Origin: Clostridium_AD sp050717545
GTDB taxonomy: Bacteria; Bacillota; Clostridia; Clostridiales; Clostridiaceae
NCBI RefSeq assembly: GCF_050717545.1
Contig: NZ_JBOITN010000031.1
Coordinates: 62,001-126,000, forward strand
Direction of reading: 5' to 3'
Length of the DNA: 64,000 nt
The position numbers and the translations under genes are program-made. Position 1 is the stretch's first letter; every line of letters starts with the position of its first letter. Of the stretch, positions 7,747 through 16,974 are shown in pieces. The notes below the pieces were generated by a model. The model saw only the letters and a program-made list of their open reading frames with translations, did not search any database and had not been told where the DNA came from.

Positions 7747-8949
7747 ATGATTAAATTTAAGGATAAACTTATATTTCATATAGATGTTAATTCAGCATTC
7801 CTTTCTTGGAGTGCTGCAGATAAACTAAAGAAAGGTGAAGATATTGACCTAAGGGAAGTAGCCTCTGTAATAGGAGGGGATGCCGAGTCTCAAAGAGGGG
7901 TAGTTTTAGCAAAATCTATGATAGCTAAAAAAAGTATGATAATAACAGGAGAAAGTTTATATACTGCGAGAAAGAAATGTCCAAACCTTGTAGTGGTTCC
8001 CCCTGACTTTAGACTGTATGAGAGGTGTAGTATTAGCATGAGGGAAGTCTTTGGGGATTATACTCCTTTTGTTGAGAAGTTCTCTATAGATGAGTGTTAT
8101 TTAGATGTAACAAGTTATAATACCTCAACAGAGGCGGCACTTAAGCTCGCTTGTGATATTAAGGAGAGGATAAAGTTAGAACTTGGATTTACAGTGAATA
8201 TTGGTATGTCAGATGTTAAACTTTTAGCTAAGATGGCATCTGATTTTGAAAAGCCTGATAGAGTACATTCACTTTTTAAAAATCAAATACAAAAAAAAAT
8301 GTGGCACCTGCCAGTTGGTGAACTTTTTATGGTTGGAAAGAGAACTGTTCCAAGGCTTAACAATTTAAATATATTTACTATAGGAGATTTAGCAAGGTAT
8401 GATGTAGAGTTTTTGAAGTACCACTTTAAAAGTAGTGGTAACCTTATGTGGAAATATGCAAATGGTATAGATGACAGAGAGGTTAAATCAGATAAACGTG
8501 AGGTAAAAGGAATAAGTAATTCAACAACGCTTGCTGATGATATACGTAGTAAAAGTGAAGCCTACGTAGTATTACTAGAACTGGTTGAGCATACATCGAC
8601 TAGGTTAAGATATATGAAAAAAAGCTGTTACTGTATTAGTGTAACTATAAGGAATAATGAGTTTATTGATTACTCTCGTAGTAGAACTTTAAAAAGTTCT
8701 ACAGATTTAACCCAAGAGATATTAAAAACGGTAAAAAGCATTTTTGATGAGTTATGGAAAGGAGAACCTATAAGACTCCTGGGAGTTTCTCTTAATAATT
8801 TAGCTCGCGATAGTTTTAAACAAACATCAATTTTCGATATTGATAGTGATGGTGATAAAAAAGAAAGAGCTATTGATAAAACTATAGATAGTTTGCGGCA
8901 AAGATATGGTGAAACTATAGTTACTAAATCGGTATTTTTAAAAAAATAA
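7747..8949 (+). CDS. dinB: Y-family DNA polymerase IV-like protein
   Basis: Error-prone translesion polymerase, 400 aa. The catalytic palm signatures are HIDVNSAFLSW near residue 11 (first metal-binding aspartate) and FSIDECYLDVT near residue 118 (SIDE motif with the catalytic Asp-Glu pair). The little-finger domain occupies about 245-370. The protein ends TIVTKSVFLKK without an obvious QLxLF-type beta-clamp motif, but QTSIFD near residue 360 could serve as one. The closing 3' region forms a terminator. It begins a run with the unknown 287-aa protein and cca. DinB versus UmuC-like naming is uncertain. Confidence 0.9.
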   Translation: MIKFKDKLIFHIDVNSAFLSWSAADKLKKGEDIDLREVASVIGGDAESQRGVVLAKSMIAKKSMIITGESLYTARKKCPNLVVVPPDFRLYERCSISMREVFGDYTPFVEKFSIDECYLDVTSYNTSTEAALKLACDIKERIKLELGFTVNIGMSDVKLLAKMASDFEKPDRVHSLFKNQIQKKMWHLPVGELFMVGKRTVPRLNNLNIFTIGDLARYDVEFLKYHFKSSGNLMWKYANGIDDREVKSDKREVKGISNSTTLADDIRSKSEAYVVLLELVEHTSTRLRYMKKSCYCISVTIRNNEFIDYSRSRTLKSSTDLTQEILKTVKSIFDELWKGEPIRLLGVSLNNLARDSFKQTSIFDIDSDGDKKERAIDKTIDSLRQRYGETIVTKSVFLKK

Positions 8950-8970
8950 CTAGACATTAAACTAGTTATT
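8945..8970 (+). terminator. Terminator overlapping the polymerase stop codon
   Basis: AATAACTAG / CTAGTTATT, 9-bp perfect stem with 8-nt loop and a following T-run. The stop codon (8947-8949) is inside the left arm. Confidence 0.8.
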
Positions 8971-9095
8971 TTTTTATTATAAAATCTACGTTTATGAGGT
9001 TATTTTGTAGAAAATTATTTAAATATTATGCTATTGTTCTAAAATATAGGAATTAATATAAACTAGTAAGAAGTAATTTATGGAGGCATGTTTAT

Positions 9096-9959
9096 TTGGA
9101 TAATAGAGCACTTATCCCCTTATATTTTAATGAAGGTATGATAAATAACTTGTATACCATTGTAATTGAAGAGTTTGCAGAAATTAAAAGTGAAAGTAGT
9201 AGAAAGCTTCTAACTATTAGTACTAATACACCATTATATGAACTTACTTGTGGTAAAATAAGGCAAGGAGACTTAAATGTTCAACTTTTAAATGAATTTA
9301 CATCACAGAAAATAGAAGAAAGGGTATCGATAGTAATAACAATATTGTCCAGATTAAAAAACATATTAAATCAGCAGACTATGTTAAAAATTATAAACGA
9401 TGACACGGATATAAAAACCATAAAGGAATTCGATTTTGTTCAGTTTACGGGGCAATTATATAAAAATCCAGTCCTGGAATATATAGAAGATATAATTAGA
9501 GTTATGGAAATGCAATTAGCATTCTCACCTGAACCCGCAGAAAGTGTTGATGAAAGTCAGGAATATAAAGTTAAAAGGCAAGTTTTAAAAATTTTAAAAG
9601 AAGATATGTTGCTTTGCAAAGCTGAAAAATGTATAAAATATATTAGCGGTACTATAGGTAATAGCAATACAAAAGTTATAGTACCTTTAGATATAAAACA
9701 TATGGCTGATAATTTGGATTATATTGAAGGTGCAAGAATAACTGTTCTTGGAAAGGTAGTTAAAATTCCAAAGGAAAATGAAATTAATAACAATAGTTTG
9801 CTAAGCGGCACATATTTTGATTATTTAGATGAGGAGTATTTTATGGAATTTAAAAATAGATTTCTAAAAGATACAAATTTAATTAGTGATTATGATTCAA
9901 AGCAATTAGAAGTTAATGAACCTATAATTGAGATTATACCTATAGCAATGTATATTTAG
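9096..9959 (+). CDS. Unrecognised 287-aa protein, possibly DUF6414-like
   Basis: I do not recognise a function. The start is a TTG, 9 nt after a strong GGAGG. The protein is soluble, without signal peptide or membrane segment. It opens with RALIPLYFNEGMINNLYTIVIEEFAE. The middle (about 75-165) is helical, and the C-terminal part contains VIVPLDIKHMADNLDYIEGARITVLGKVVKIPKENE, which resembles a small beta module. The opening and the VLGKV segment recall DUF6414 proteins, but this is from memory and weak. It lies between the Y-family polymerase and cca, and ends 24 nt before the cca start, so it is likely cotranscribed with cca. Confidence 0.6.
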   Translation: MDNRALIPLYFNEGMINNLYTIVIEEFAEIKSESSRKLLTISTNTPLYELTCGKIRQGDLNVQLLNEFTSQKIEERVSIVITILSRLKNILNQQTMLKIINDDTDIKTIKEFDFVQFTGQLYKNPVLEYIEDIIRVMEMQLAFSPEPAESVDESQEYKVKRQVLKILKEDMLLCKAEKCIKYISGTIGNSNTKVIVPLDIKHMADNLDYIEGARITVLGKVVKIPKENEINNNSLLSGTYFDYLDEEYFMEFKNRFLKDTNLISDYDSKQLEVNEPIIEIIPIAMYI

Positions 9960-9983
9960 AATCACAAATAAAGGGTGATTATA

Positions 9984-11351
9984 ATGACTAAAGATAATAA
10001 TAGTTTAAAAGACTTTATTTTTATACCAAGTAATGTAAGAATAATTTTAGAAACACTTGGAAATAATGGATATGAAGCTTATATTGTGGGTGGAAGTGTA
10101 CGTGATTTTGTAATTGGGACATCTTTGCCTAATGATTATGATATAACTACTAATGCCCTGCCAGAAGAAGTTATTAAAATGTTCAATAAAACTATCCCCA
10201 CAGGTATAAAACATGGAACTGTTACTGTTATGATAAATGGTGATGGTTATGAAATTACAACTTACAGAATAGATGGTCAATATTTAGACAATAGAAGGCC
10301 TGAAGTTGTTACTTTTGTTTCAAGTTTAAAAGAGGACTTAGCTAGAAGGGATTTTACCATAAATGCTTTAGCTTTTAACGAGGGAAATGGACTTGTAGAT
10401 TATTTCGGTGGTGAAATAGATATAAAAGAAAGAATAATTAGGGCTGTTGGTGAGCCTAATAAAAGGTTTAAGGAAGATGCGCTAAGAATGCTTAGGGCTA
10501 TTCGTTTTGCGTCTTCCCTAGATTTTGATATAGAAGAAAAAACTATGATTGCTATAAAAGTAAATTATAAGCTTATAGTAAACGTAAGTAATGAAAGAAT
10601 TAGAGATGAACTTTGTAAAATGTTGGTGTCTAATAATGTGGCAAAAGCTTTACTGTTACTTGAAGAGACTAAGTTATTAGAGGTTATATTACCAGAACTT
10701 CAATTACAAGTAGGGTTTGATCAACGTAACCCTCATCATGATAAAGATATATTTAATCATACTTTATCTGTTGTGGAGAAATGCCCACCAAAACTTAATT
10801 TGAGACTAGCGGCATTATTACATGACATATCTAAACCAGAGTGTTTTACTATGGACAAAGAGGGCATAGGACATTTTTATGGTCATGATAAAAGAGGTTT
10901 TAAATTATCTGGGAAAATACTTAGACGTCTTAGATTTGATAACCAAAGTATAAGTGAAATTAGTGTTTTGGTAAAGGAACATATGAACGTACTAATAAAG
11001 CCAACAGATGCCAGCATAAAACGGCTTATTAATAGAACTGGCATGGATTTAATAGAAGATCTTTTTAACTTACAAAGAGCAGATGCTTTAAGCTCGTGCC
11101 TGCCAGAAATAAGAATACAGCAGATTGCTAAAGTAGAAGAAGAAACTATGGCGTTTTTACAATCTAATGTTCCACTATGTATAAAGGAACTTGATGTAGA
11201 CGGCAAAGATTTAATAAAAGAATTTTCACTAAGGCAAGGAAAAGAAATAGGTGATATGCTTAAATTTCTTTTAGATAAAGTATTAGAAAATCCGGCAATT
11301 AACACTAAAAAGCAACTTATAGCTATAATTCATAAAGAATATATTAAATAA
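9984..11351 (+). CDS. cca: CCA-adding tRNA nucleotidyltransferase with HD domain
   Basis: Builds and repairs the 3'-CCA end of tRNAs. Class II nucleotidyltransferase of about 455 aa. The N-terminal catalytic domain shows YIVGGSVRDFVIG and the metal-binding DYDI pair near residue 45, followed by RRDFTINALA and the RFKEDALRMLRAIRFASSLDFDIE signature. The C-terminal half is an HD-type domain (HNHTLSVV-like FNHTLSVVEKCP and AALLHDISKP), giving the longer form that may also have phosphohydrolase activity. The ATG at 9984 is preferred to the in-frame GTG at 9975. Because most tRNA genes here already encode CCA (as the five below do), the enzyme would mainly repair ends. Confidence 0.94.
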   Translation: MTKDNNSLKDFIFIPSNVRIILETLGNNGYEAYIVGGSVRDFVIGTSLPNDYDITTNALPEEVIKMFNKTIPTGIKHGTVTVMINGDGYEITTYRIDGQYLDNRRPEVVTFVSSLKEDLARRDFTINALAFNEGNGLVDYFGGEIDIKERIIRAVGEPNKRFKEDALRMLRAIRFASSLDFDIEEKTMIAIKVNYKLIVNVSNERIRDELCKMLVSNNVAKALLLLEETKLLEVILPELQLQVGFDQRNPHHDKDIFNHTLSVVEKCPPKLNLRLAALLHDISKPECFTMDKEGIGHFYGHDKRGFKLSGKILRRLRFDNQSISEISVLVKEHMNVLIKPTDASIKRLINRTGMDLIEDLFNLQRADALSSCLPEIRIQQIAKVEEETMAFLQSNVPLCIKELDVDGKDLIKEFSLRQGKEIGDMLKFLLDKVLENPAINTKKQLIAIIHKEYIK

Positions 11352-11359
11352 AAGTTGGA

Positions 11360-11442
11360 AAAGCATATATTACGATTAATACATTCACTTGGTTAAGAAG
11401 TTCTAAAGCTCGATTCAATCCATTATACGTAATATATGCTTT
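11360..11442. repeat. Inverted pair of an AGCATATATTACG repeat
   Basis: AAAGCATATATTACG (11360-11374) and its perfect reverse complement (11428-11442), 53 nt apart, between the convergent genes cca and the AlbA_2 regulator. The same word occurs twice more at 42687 and 42785, again beside convergent genes. It may be a small mobile-derived intergenic element and could work as a loose hairpin. Confidence 0.7.
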
Positions 11443-11527
11443 GAATTTAATATTCATAAAATACTAACTCTCAACTATAAAAAAAGTTATCTACCTTGTT
11501 TTGAAAGTTGGGTCCTATAGATAGTTA

Positions 11528-12685
11528 TTATTTGAAAATAGTAAGAATAAATTCTTCACCTATTTCTTCAAGTAAAGGTTCTTTATTTCCCTTATTTTTC
11601 ATTGTTTTTAAAATCATAGGGATTCCTCTTCCAAGCTGGTCAATGTATCTCATATTCTCCATATACTTAACCAAAAATGGATTTCGAGCATAAGATACAC
11701 CTATTTTCATTTTCTCTATTGTTACCGTATTAGGGAGCCTTCCTGGGCTACGAAATTCTATTCTATCATCAAACATAAAAAACCTGATTTTGGATCCGTA
11801 AATACTATAATTTCTATGCACTAGTGAATTAATTATAGATTCCCTTAATACTAAAATAGGATATTCTTCTTCTTCAACTCTTAGTAAACCACTGATTTTT
11901 GAAGGGGTCATCATATTATTCTTTAAAACAACTAAAAGCTGTTCTGCTATATCCTGAATTCTACCTATTATTACCTTCTTATCTATCAATTCATCTGTAA
12001 TATCATTACCTTTAAAATGGGCAAAACTAACCCCGTTTTGTGGTAAATATTTTTCAGGATTTTTACCAAATACCAAAAGTCCACCAACAGAACATACTAC
12101 TTTAGCATCTTTTTCTTTAAGTATATCAGCATTTATAAGAATTCGTTCAATTGTTTCCTTTTCTTCTTCATAAAGGTCAAAAGTATTGTACATTATAAAA
12201 TAATCTCTGATTATATCTATATTTAAATCCTTTATAGAAGTTTCTTCAATAGGTGAAATATCAAAATGTAATGCACCATTTGCTTCAAAAAGTCTTAGTA
12301 GTTCTTCCCTGGATGCTATTCTTTTTGTTGTTCCAACTCTAACATAATATTTATGGTCAACTGTATAATATGGTTTATTTAATCCTTTAGGTATATTAAT
12401 TATAGAAATTCTTTTATCAGATAATATAATTTCATTATATATAGGAATTATATTAGGTATGCAATTATTTCTGCATATATTCATAATTTTTTCTTCAATA
12501 TTATTATCTCTAACTCCTATTATATTACAATTATCATCTATACCAATAAGTATTATTCCACCTTCAGAATTTGCAAATGCAACTATTTCTTCTGCTAAGT
12601 CTTTTACCTTAATGTTCTCTTCTTTAAATTCAATATATGAATTTTCTCCATTATTGATAATTTCAATTAATTCATTTTTAGTCAT
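11528..12685 (-). CDS. AlbA_2 (Schlafen-type) putative transcriptional regulator with ATPase-like C-terminus
   Basis: COG2865-type protein of 385 aa. The N-terminus (about 5-125) is an AlbA_2 DNA-binding domain: ENSYIEFKEENIKVKDLAEEIVAFANSEGG followed by GIDDN and the RVGTTKRIASREEL segment. The C-terminal half has a degenerate GHKL-like region (ILVLRESIINSLVHRNYS, GSKIRFFMFDDRIEFRSPGRLP) and ends with IDQLGRGIPMI. Such proteins are annotated as transcriptional regulators or accessory nucleic-acid-binding proteins, but their targets are largely unknown. The ATG at 12685 has a weak GGTG before it; the more upstream ATG at 12703 has none. It stands alone on the minus strand. Confidence 0.82.
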   Translation of the reverse strand: MTKNELIEIINNGENSYIEFKEENIKVKDLAEEIVAFANSEGGIILIGIDDNCNIIGVRDNNIEEKIMNICRNNCIPNIIPIYNEIILSDKRISIINIPKGLNKPYYTVDHKYYVRVGTTKRIASREELLRLFEANGALHFDISPIEETSIKDLNIDIIRDYFIMYNTFDLYEEEKETIERILINADILKEKDAKVVCSVGGLLVFGKNPEKYLPQNGVSFAHFKGNDITDELIDKKVIIGRIQDIAEQLLVVLKNNMMTPSKISGLLRVEEEEYPILVLRESIINSLVHRNYSIYGSKIRFFMFDDRIEFRSPGRLPNTVTIEKMKIGVSYARNPFLVKYMENMRYIDQLGRGIPMILKTMKNKGNKEPLLEEIGEEFILTIFK

Positions 12686-13063
12686 TTTTACACCAACTTT
12701 CATATTCTATTTAAATTATACTCCTATTTTACCATACAATTTAAAATTATTTAATACAGTTTCTAATAACGTATGAAAGATATTGAGATAATATCTTTGA
12801 ATAACTTTTATATTTGATCCAAGAAAAATTAATTTTAAGATTAGGTTCACCTATTAGAAAGAAAATTAAGATATTTCAACAATAAAAAGTGATATGAAAA
12901 TGAATATAAAGTAAATATATAAAAAAAATTTTACGATTACTTATTATAAAAACTTGGTATAAAACATCAACTTAGGCACAAAATAATAAGGCACATTAAA
13001 ACAAATAACATAATAGCCTTTTATTTATTTGAATGTGACTATTACATGAAAGAAGGTGCGTCT
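12686..13063. other. Intergenic region between divergent genes
   Basis: AT-rich, no coding potential seen. It holds one hairpin with 9-bp arms (AAAGATATT 12776-12784, AATATCTTT 12790-12798) without a T-tract. Promoters for both flanking genes must lie here but I see no convincing -35/-10 pair. Confidence 0.5.
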
Positions 13064-13294
13064 ATGAAAACTAATGAGATAATTACCGTACTAGATGAAA
13101 ATGGTGAAAAAGTAGATTTAGAATTAATTGATGCTATTAAGGTGGACGGAACTGATTATGTTATAGTTGGTCCTAAGGATTCAGATGAGGCATATGCCTA
13201 TAAGTCAGTTCAAGTTAATGGCGAAATAGAGTACACCTCAATAGGACAAGGAGCGGAGTTTAAAAAGGTATTACAAAAGTTTAGCGAGAAATAA
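13064..13294 (+). CDS. DUF1292 family small protein (first copy)
   Basis: 76-aa acidic protein of the YrzB/DUF1292 family: NEIITVLDENGEKVDLELIDAIKVDGTDYVIV, then an AYAYK strand and a C-terminal helix EFKKVLQKF. The function of the family is unknown. The start at 13064 has AAGGTG 7 nt upstream; the ATG at 13046 would place that site inside the gene. A paralogue lies 3.5 kb away at 16617. In many Firmicutes a DUF1292 gene sits near yrrK and udk genes, but here it stands apart. Confidence 0.85.
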   Translation: MKTNEIITVLDENGEKVDLELIDAIKVDGTDYVIVGPKDSDEAYAYKSVQVNGEIEYTSIGQGAEFKKVLQKFSEK

Positions 13295-13368
13295 TACATG
13301 ATGGTCGAAGATGATAATTCAAATAAATTATAAGCAATGTGATAATAAGAAATCAGGAGGTTTTTAAT

Positions 13369-13548
13369 ATGATGGATAAAAAGCAAGCTAAAAAGAAAAA
13401 TTTACGTAATTATATTAAGAAGGACACAAAGTCTCAAAACCAAACTTCTGCTCCAAATCAAATTATTCAATCTATTGAAGAAAGTGCATATAATGATAGT
13501 GTTTTTACAACTAATAAAAGTGAGTATTACGGTAATAAATCAGAATAA
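13369..13548 (+). CDS. Small hydrophilic protein of unknown function (59 aa)
   Basis: Not recognised. A perfect AGGAGG lies 8 nt before the ATG at 13369, and the reading frame ends just before a strong hairpin terminator, so it is probably a real gene. The sequence is lysine-rich at the N-terminus (DKKQAKKKNLRNYIKKD) and Ser/Thr/Asn-rich afterwards, with no hydrophobic core, suggesting a mostly disordered peptide. Small disordered proteins of this kind are common among Clostridium spore-associated proteins, but nothing here proves that. Confidence 0.6.
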   Translation: MMDKKQAKKKNLRNYIKKDTKSQNQTSAPNQIIQSIEESAYNDSVFTTNKSEYYGNKSE

Positions 13549-13569
13549 TTTAAATGAAAAAAATTAGTA

Positions 13570-13636
13570 AAAAGAGCAAGTACTTGTTATATAAGCTATG
13601 ATAATATATAGTTTATATAAGGTTACTTGCTCTTTT
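13570..13636 (+). terminator. Long hairpin terminator after the 59-aa gene
   Basis: 13-bp perfect outer arms AAAAGAGCAAGTA / TACTTGCTCTTTT enclosing a second, inner AT-rich stem. Followed by ATTATAATT. Confidence 0.8.
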
Positions 13637-13712
13637 ATTATAATTAAAAAGTATAGAAAAAATAGAAATAGTGAAAAATATAAATAAAAATAATAAACGA
13701 AAGGAATTATAT

Positions 13713-14339
13713 ATGGAAAAAACATTTCAAGAATTTGAAAGACATCTAATGGAAGATGAGACACCATCTACATATTTCAATAAAGTTATAAATGATAAAA
13801 GCATATATCAACAGTATCCATATACACTAATAAGGAACTTAGTGGATACGCCTCAATCACCATTACATCATCCAGAAGGTAATGTATGGAAACATACGTT
13901 ACTAGTTATAGATAATGCAGCAAAAGTAAAACACCTTAGTGAAAATACTAGGGCATTTATGTGGGCAGCATTACTTCACGATTTAGGTAAAGCACCTACT
14001 ACAAAAGTGAAAAAAGGGAAAATAACATCTTATGGCCATGATAAGGTAGGAGCGGAGATTGTCAAAATATTTTTGGAGGCACTTACTGAGGACTCACTGT
14101 TAATTAAACAAGTTATAGCATTAGTTAGATGGCATATGCAAACTCTTTTTGTAACTAAAGATTTGCCTTTTGCAGATGTAAATAAAATGACTAAAGATAT
14201 ATCCATTAAAGAAATCGCATTGTTATCAGAGTGTGATAGGCTAGGTAGAGGTGAAATGAATGAAGATAAAATCAAGGATGAGAAGGGAAATATTGAAGCT
14301 TTCATTAGAATATGTGAAGAAAAGATGTCTTTAAAATAA
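13713..14339 (+). CDS. HD domain-containing phosphohydrolase-like protein
   Basis: 208-aa protein of the HD metal-dependent phosphohydrolase superfamily. Metal ligands are visible as the first histidine in EGNVWKHTLLVIDNA (about H54), the HD doublet in AALLHDLGKAPT (about 85), and a later histidine in ITSYGHDKVGAEI and WHMQTL. The layout is like that of the HD part of bacterial tRNA nucleotidyltransferases and of 5'-nucleotidase-like HD proteins, so a nucleotide or RNA substrate is possible but unproven. The ATG at 13713 follows AAAGGAA. It appears to be a single-gene unit. Confidence 0.85.
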   Translation: MEKTFQEFERHLMEDETPSTYFNKVINDKSIYQQYPYTLIRNLVDTPQSPLHHPEGNVWKHTLLVIDNAAKVKHLSENTRAFMWAALLHDLGKAPTTKVKKGKITSYGHDKVGAEIVKIFLEALTEDSLLIKQVIALVRWHMQTLFVTKDLPFADVNKMTKDISIKEIALLSECDRLGRGEMNEDKIKDEKGNIEAFIRICEEKMSLK

Positions 14340-14569
14340 TCAATATAAATAAAAGGATATATCTTATATATAATTTAAGAAAAGTCTCATACAAAGCTAA
14401 AGAAGGTTATTAAAGAAAAGACGTATAGAAAAATACTCTAAGATGTCTTATTTTATTAGAAATTTGTATGTTATACTTAGAGGGTATTAATCAAGGATAT
14501 TTGTTTAATGCAAAAGAACCCACGACTTTTAGCGTGGTCGAGGGCAGGACTCGGTAGGAGATGAGTATA

Positions 14570-15439
14570 GTGATGTATGAAGGGATAGTATATAGACCAC
14601 CTAGTGAGGCAAATAGTCTTATTGTGCAGGTAACGATTGGGTGCTCGCATAATGGATGTACTTTTTGCGCTATGTATAAGGATAAGAAGTTTAGAATACG
14701 TGATATAGAAGATATTATGGCAGATCTTGCGCAGGCTAAATTAGATTATGGGAATGTTAAGAAGATATTTTTGGCTGATGGAGATGCTTTGGTTCTAGAA
14801 ACTAGTAAATTAAAATTAATTTTATTAAAAATAAAAGAATTATTTCCCGGGTGCGAAAGAGTAGGAATTTATGCTACAACTAATGATATTATAGCAAAAT
14901 CATTAGAGGAGCTTCGAGAACTTAAGGATCTGGGTGTTGGAATCTTGTATCTTGGAGTTGAGTCTGGTAGTGATGAAATATTAAAGAGTATAAATAAGGA
15001 TGTAACAGCAGCAAGGATGGTTATGGCAGGTAAAAAAGTAAAAGAAAGTGGAATAAAGTTATCCGTAACCCTTATCTCAGGTATAGGAGGCAGGTCGAAA
15101 ATTAGTGAAAATGCTATAGAATCTTCAAAACTTATAAGTGCTATAGATCCAGATTATGTGGGTTTTTTAACTTTAATGTTAGAGCCAGGTACTCCTATAT
15201 ATGAAGATATACAAAATGGTAAATTTGATGTGTTAACTCCAGAAGAAATTATGAGGGAACTAAGAGAGTTTTTGCAAAATATAGAAGTTTCAAATTGCAT
15301 TTTTAGGAGCAATCATGCATCAAATTATGTGGCGCTTTCTGGAACTTTGCCTTGGAATAAGAATCAATTAATAGAGAATATTGACCTTGCACTTAAAGGA
15401 AAAGATAGGTATAAACCAGAGGAATACAGAAGATTATAA
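14570..15439 (+). CDS. Radical SAM protein (C-x4-C-x2-C type)
   Basis: Radical SAM enzyme of about 289 aa, unknown substrate. The iron-sulfur motif is GCSHNGCTFCAMYK, i.e. C-x4-C-x2-C rather than the usual C-x3-C-x2-C, a spacing seen in one COG1032-like subgroup. Further elements are KIFLADGDALV, a GVESGSDEILK SAM-binding segment and a MLEPGTPIYEDI loop. No cobalamin or extra cluster domain is present. The ATG at 14561 abuts AGGAG with no spacer, so GTG 14570 (9 nt) or ATG 14573 (12 nt) is likelier. birA follows 53 nt downstream and may share its transcript. Confidence 0.87.
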   Translation: MMYEGIVYRPPSEANSLIVQVTIGCSHNGCTFCAMYKDKKFRIRDIEDIMADLAQAKLDYGNVKKIFLADGDALVLETSKLKLILLKIKELFPGCERVGIYATTNDIIAKSLEELRELKDLGVGILYLGVESGSDEILKSINKDVTAARMVMAGKKVKESGIKLSVTLISGIGGRSKISENAIESSKLISAIDPDYVGFLTLMLEPGTPIYEDIQNGKFDVLTPEEIMRELREFLQNIEVSNCIFRSNHASNYVALSGTLPWNKNQLIENIDLALKGKDRYKPEEYRRL

Positions 15440-15492
15440 TATTATGAATAATATTCCTCGTAATTTTATAAAACAAAAAGGTGTGAATAGTT

Positions 15493-16482
15493 ATGAAGGA
15501 AAAAATTCTTAAGCTACTTAAAGAGAGCTCAAATGAATTTGTATCTGGTCAGAAAATTAGTGAGGAGTTAGGAGTTAGTCGCGCGGCTATCTGGAAACAT
15601 ATAAATGTAATTAAAGAGGAAGGTTATGAAATTCAAGCGATTTCAAGAAAGGGCTACAAGGTAATATCATCGCCGGATATACTTACATTTGAGGAGATTA
15701 GGAATTTTATAAATACGAAATATATAGGTCAAAATATTTTACACTATGATTCCATAGGGTCAACAAATTCTAAAGCAAAAGAGCTTGCAGAGGCTGGGTG
15801 TGCTCATGGCACTGTTGTAATAAGTGAGGAGCAAACATCAGGTCGTGGAAGGCTCGGGCGAAATTGGGTGTCTCCAAAATATAAGGGTATATGGATGTCC
15901 ATAATACTTAGGCCAAACATAACTACGCAAAACGCTTCTCAAATAACTTTAATTGGTGCTGCCGCTGCTCAAAAGGCTATCATGAAAATGGGAGTTAAAA
16001 CTAGTATTAAGTGGCCTAATGATATTGTTATTAATGGTAAAAAGGTATGTGGCATATTAACAGAAATGAGTGGAGAAATAGATCATATTAATTATTTAGT
16101 TATGGGAATTGGAATTAATGTAAATCTTGACGCAGAGGATATACCAACGGAGCTAAAAGATGTGGCAACATCACTTAAGCTTGAGAGTGGAAAATTCATG
16201 GACAGGAAGTTACTCGTAGCTAATATATTAAATATATTTGAAGAACTATACTATGATTTTGTAGAAAATGGAAATATAAAAGAAACTATAGATGTTTGTA
16301 GAAAAAACTCTATGCTTTTAGGCAAGGAAATACAATTAGTTAGTAGAGGAGAAATCAGAATAGCTAAAGCAATAAGTATAAGTGACGCAGGAGAATTACT
16401 TGTTGAAAACGAGCAAGGAATCATAGAATATATCGTCTCAGGAGAGGTTTCTATTAGAGGGATGTATGGTTATAGCAAATAA
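15493..16482 (+). CDS. birA: Biotin--protein ligase / biotin repressor
   Basis: Attaches biotin to carboxylase carrier proteins and, in the bifunctional form, represses biotin genes. At 329 aa it has both parts: an N-terminal winged helix (about 1-65, GQKISEELGVSRAAIWKHI) and the ligase domain with HYDSIGSTNSKAKELA, SEEQTSGRGRLGRNW (biotinyl-AMP binding GRGRxGR loop) and SIKWPNDIVINGKKVCGILTE. The C-terminal SH3-like domain includes IVSGEVSIRGMYGY. No biotin synthesis gene is in the window. Confidence 0.96.
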   Translation: MKEKILKLLKESSNEFVSGQKISEELGVSRAAIWKHINVIKEEGYEIQAISRKGYKVISSPDILTFEEIRNFINTKYIGQNILHYDSIGSTNSKAKELAEAGCAHGTVVISEEQTSGRGRLGRNWVSPKYKGIWMSIILRPNITTQNASQITLIGAAAAQKAIMKMGVKTSIKWPNDIVINGKKVCGILTEMSGEIDHINYLVMGIGINVNLDAEDIPTELKDVATSLKLESGKFMDRKLLVANILNIFEELYYDFVENGNIKETIDVCRKNSMLLGKEIQLVSRGEIRIAKAISISDAGELLVENEQGIIEYIVSGEVSIRGMYGYSK

Positions 16483-16616
16483 AATAATATTTAGGTTATT
16501 AAGGTATAATATGGTGTTCAATAAGTAAATAATATAGTATAAATCTATATTTTATATAGACAGTTTAGCTATATTAACGTTATAATATGGGTACTAAGGT
16601 TGAAAGGGGAATCATC

Positions 16617-16859
16617 ATGGAAGAAAATAAGATTATAACAATGTTAGATGAAGATGGAGAAAAAATTGATTTTGAATTAATTGAAATCATTGAATTAGAT
16701 GAGAATAAATATGCTTTATTAGCTCCTATTGGAGAAGAAGATGATGCTTTTGTTTATAAAATTGAATTGGTAGACGGTAAAGAACAATATATTGCAGTAG
16801 AAGATGAAGAAGAATTTGAAAGCGTACTTGAAGAATACAATTCAACTTTTGAAGAATAA
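16617..16859 (+). CDS. DUF1292 family small protein (second copy)
   Basis: 80-aa, strongly acidic member of the same family as the gene at 13064 (shared NKIITMLDEDGEKIDFELIEIIELDENKYALL core). The C-terminus is extended by glutamates (VEDEEEFESVLEEYNSTFEE). The ATG at 16617 is preferred over one at 16587 because AAGGGGAA lies just before it. It is followed directly by a strong terminator. Function unknown. Confidence 0.88.
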   Translation: MEENKIITMLDEDGEKIDFELIEIIELDENKYALLAPIGEEDDAFVYKIELVDGKEQYIAVEDEEEFESVLEEYNSTFEE

Positions 16860-16865
16860 AAACCA

Positions 16866-16894
16866 AACCAATAAACCTTTGAGGTTTATTGGTT
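16866..16894 (+). terminator. Terminator after second DUF1292 gene
   Basis: Perfect 12-bp stem AACCAATAAACC / GGTTTATTGGTT, 5-nt loop, T-run. Confidence 0.93.
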
Positions 16895-16974
16895 TTTCGT
16901 TATTAGCATAAAAAATAAAAAGATTAAATGGCTTAGGATATGTAGCTGTTTTAATAAATCTAGGAGGTATAAAT

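Noticed and set aside
14519..14540. CCACG / CGTGG hairpin resembling an IS200/IS605 end
   Set aside because: Only a 5-bp stem, no transposase fragment and no second end were found; a chance hairpin is as likely.
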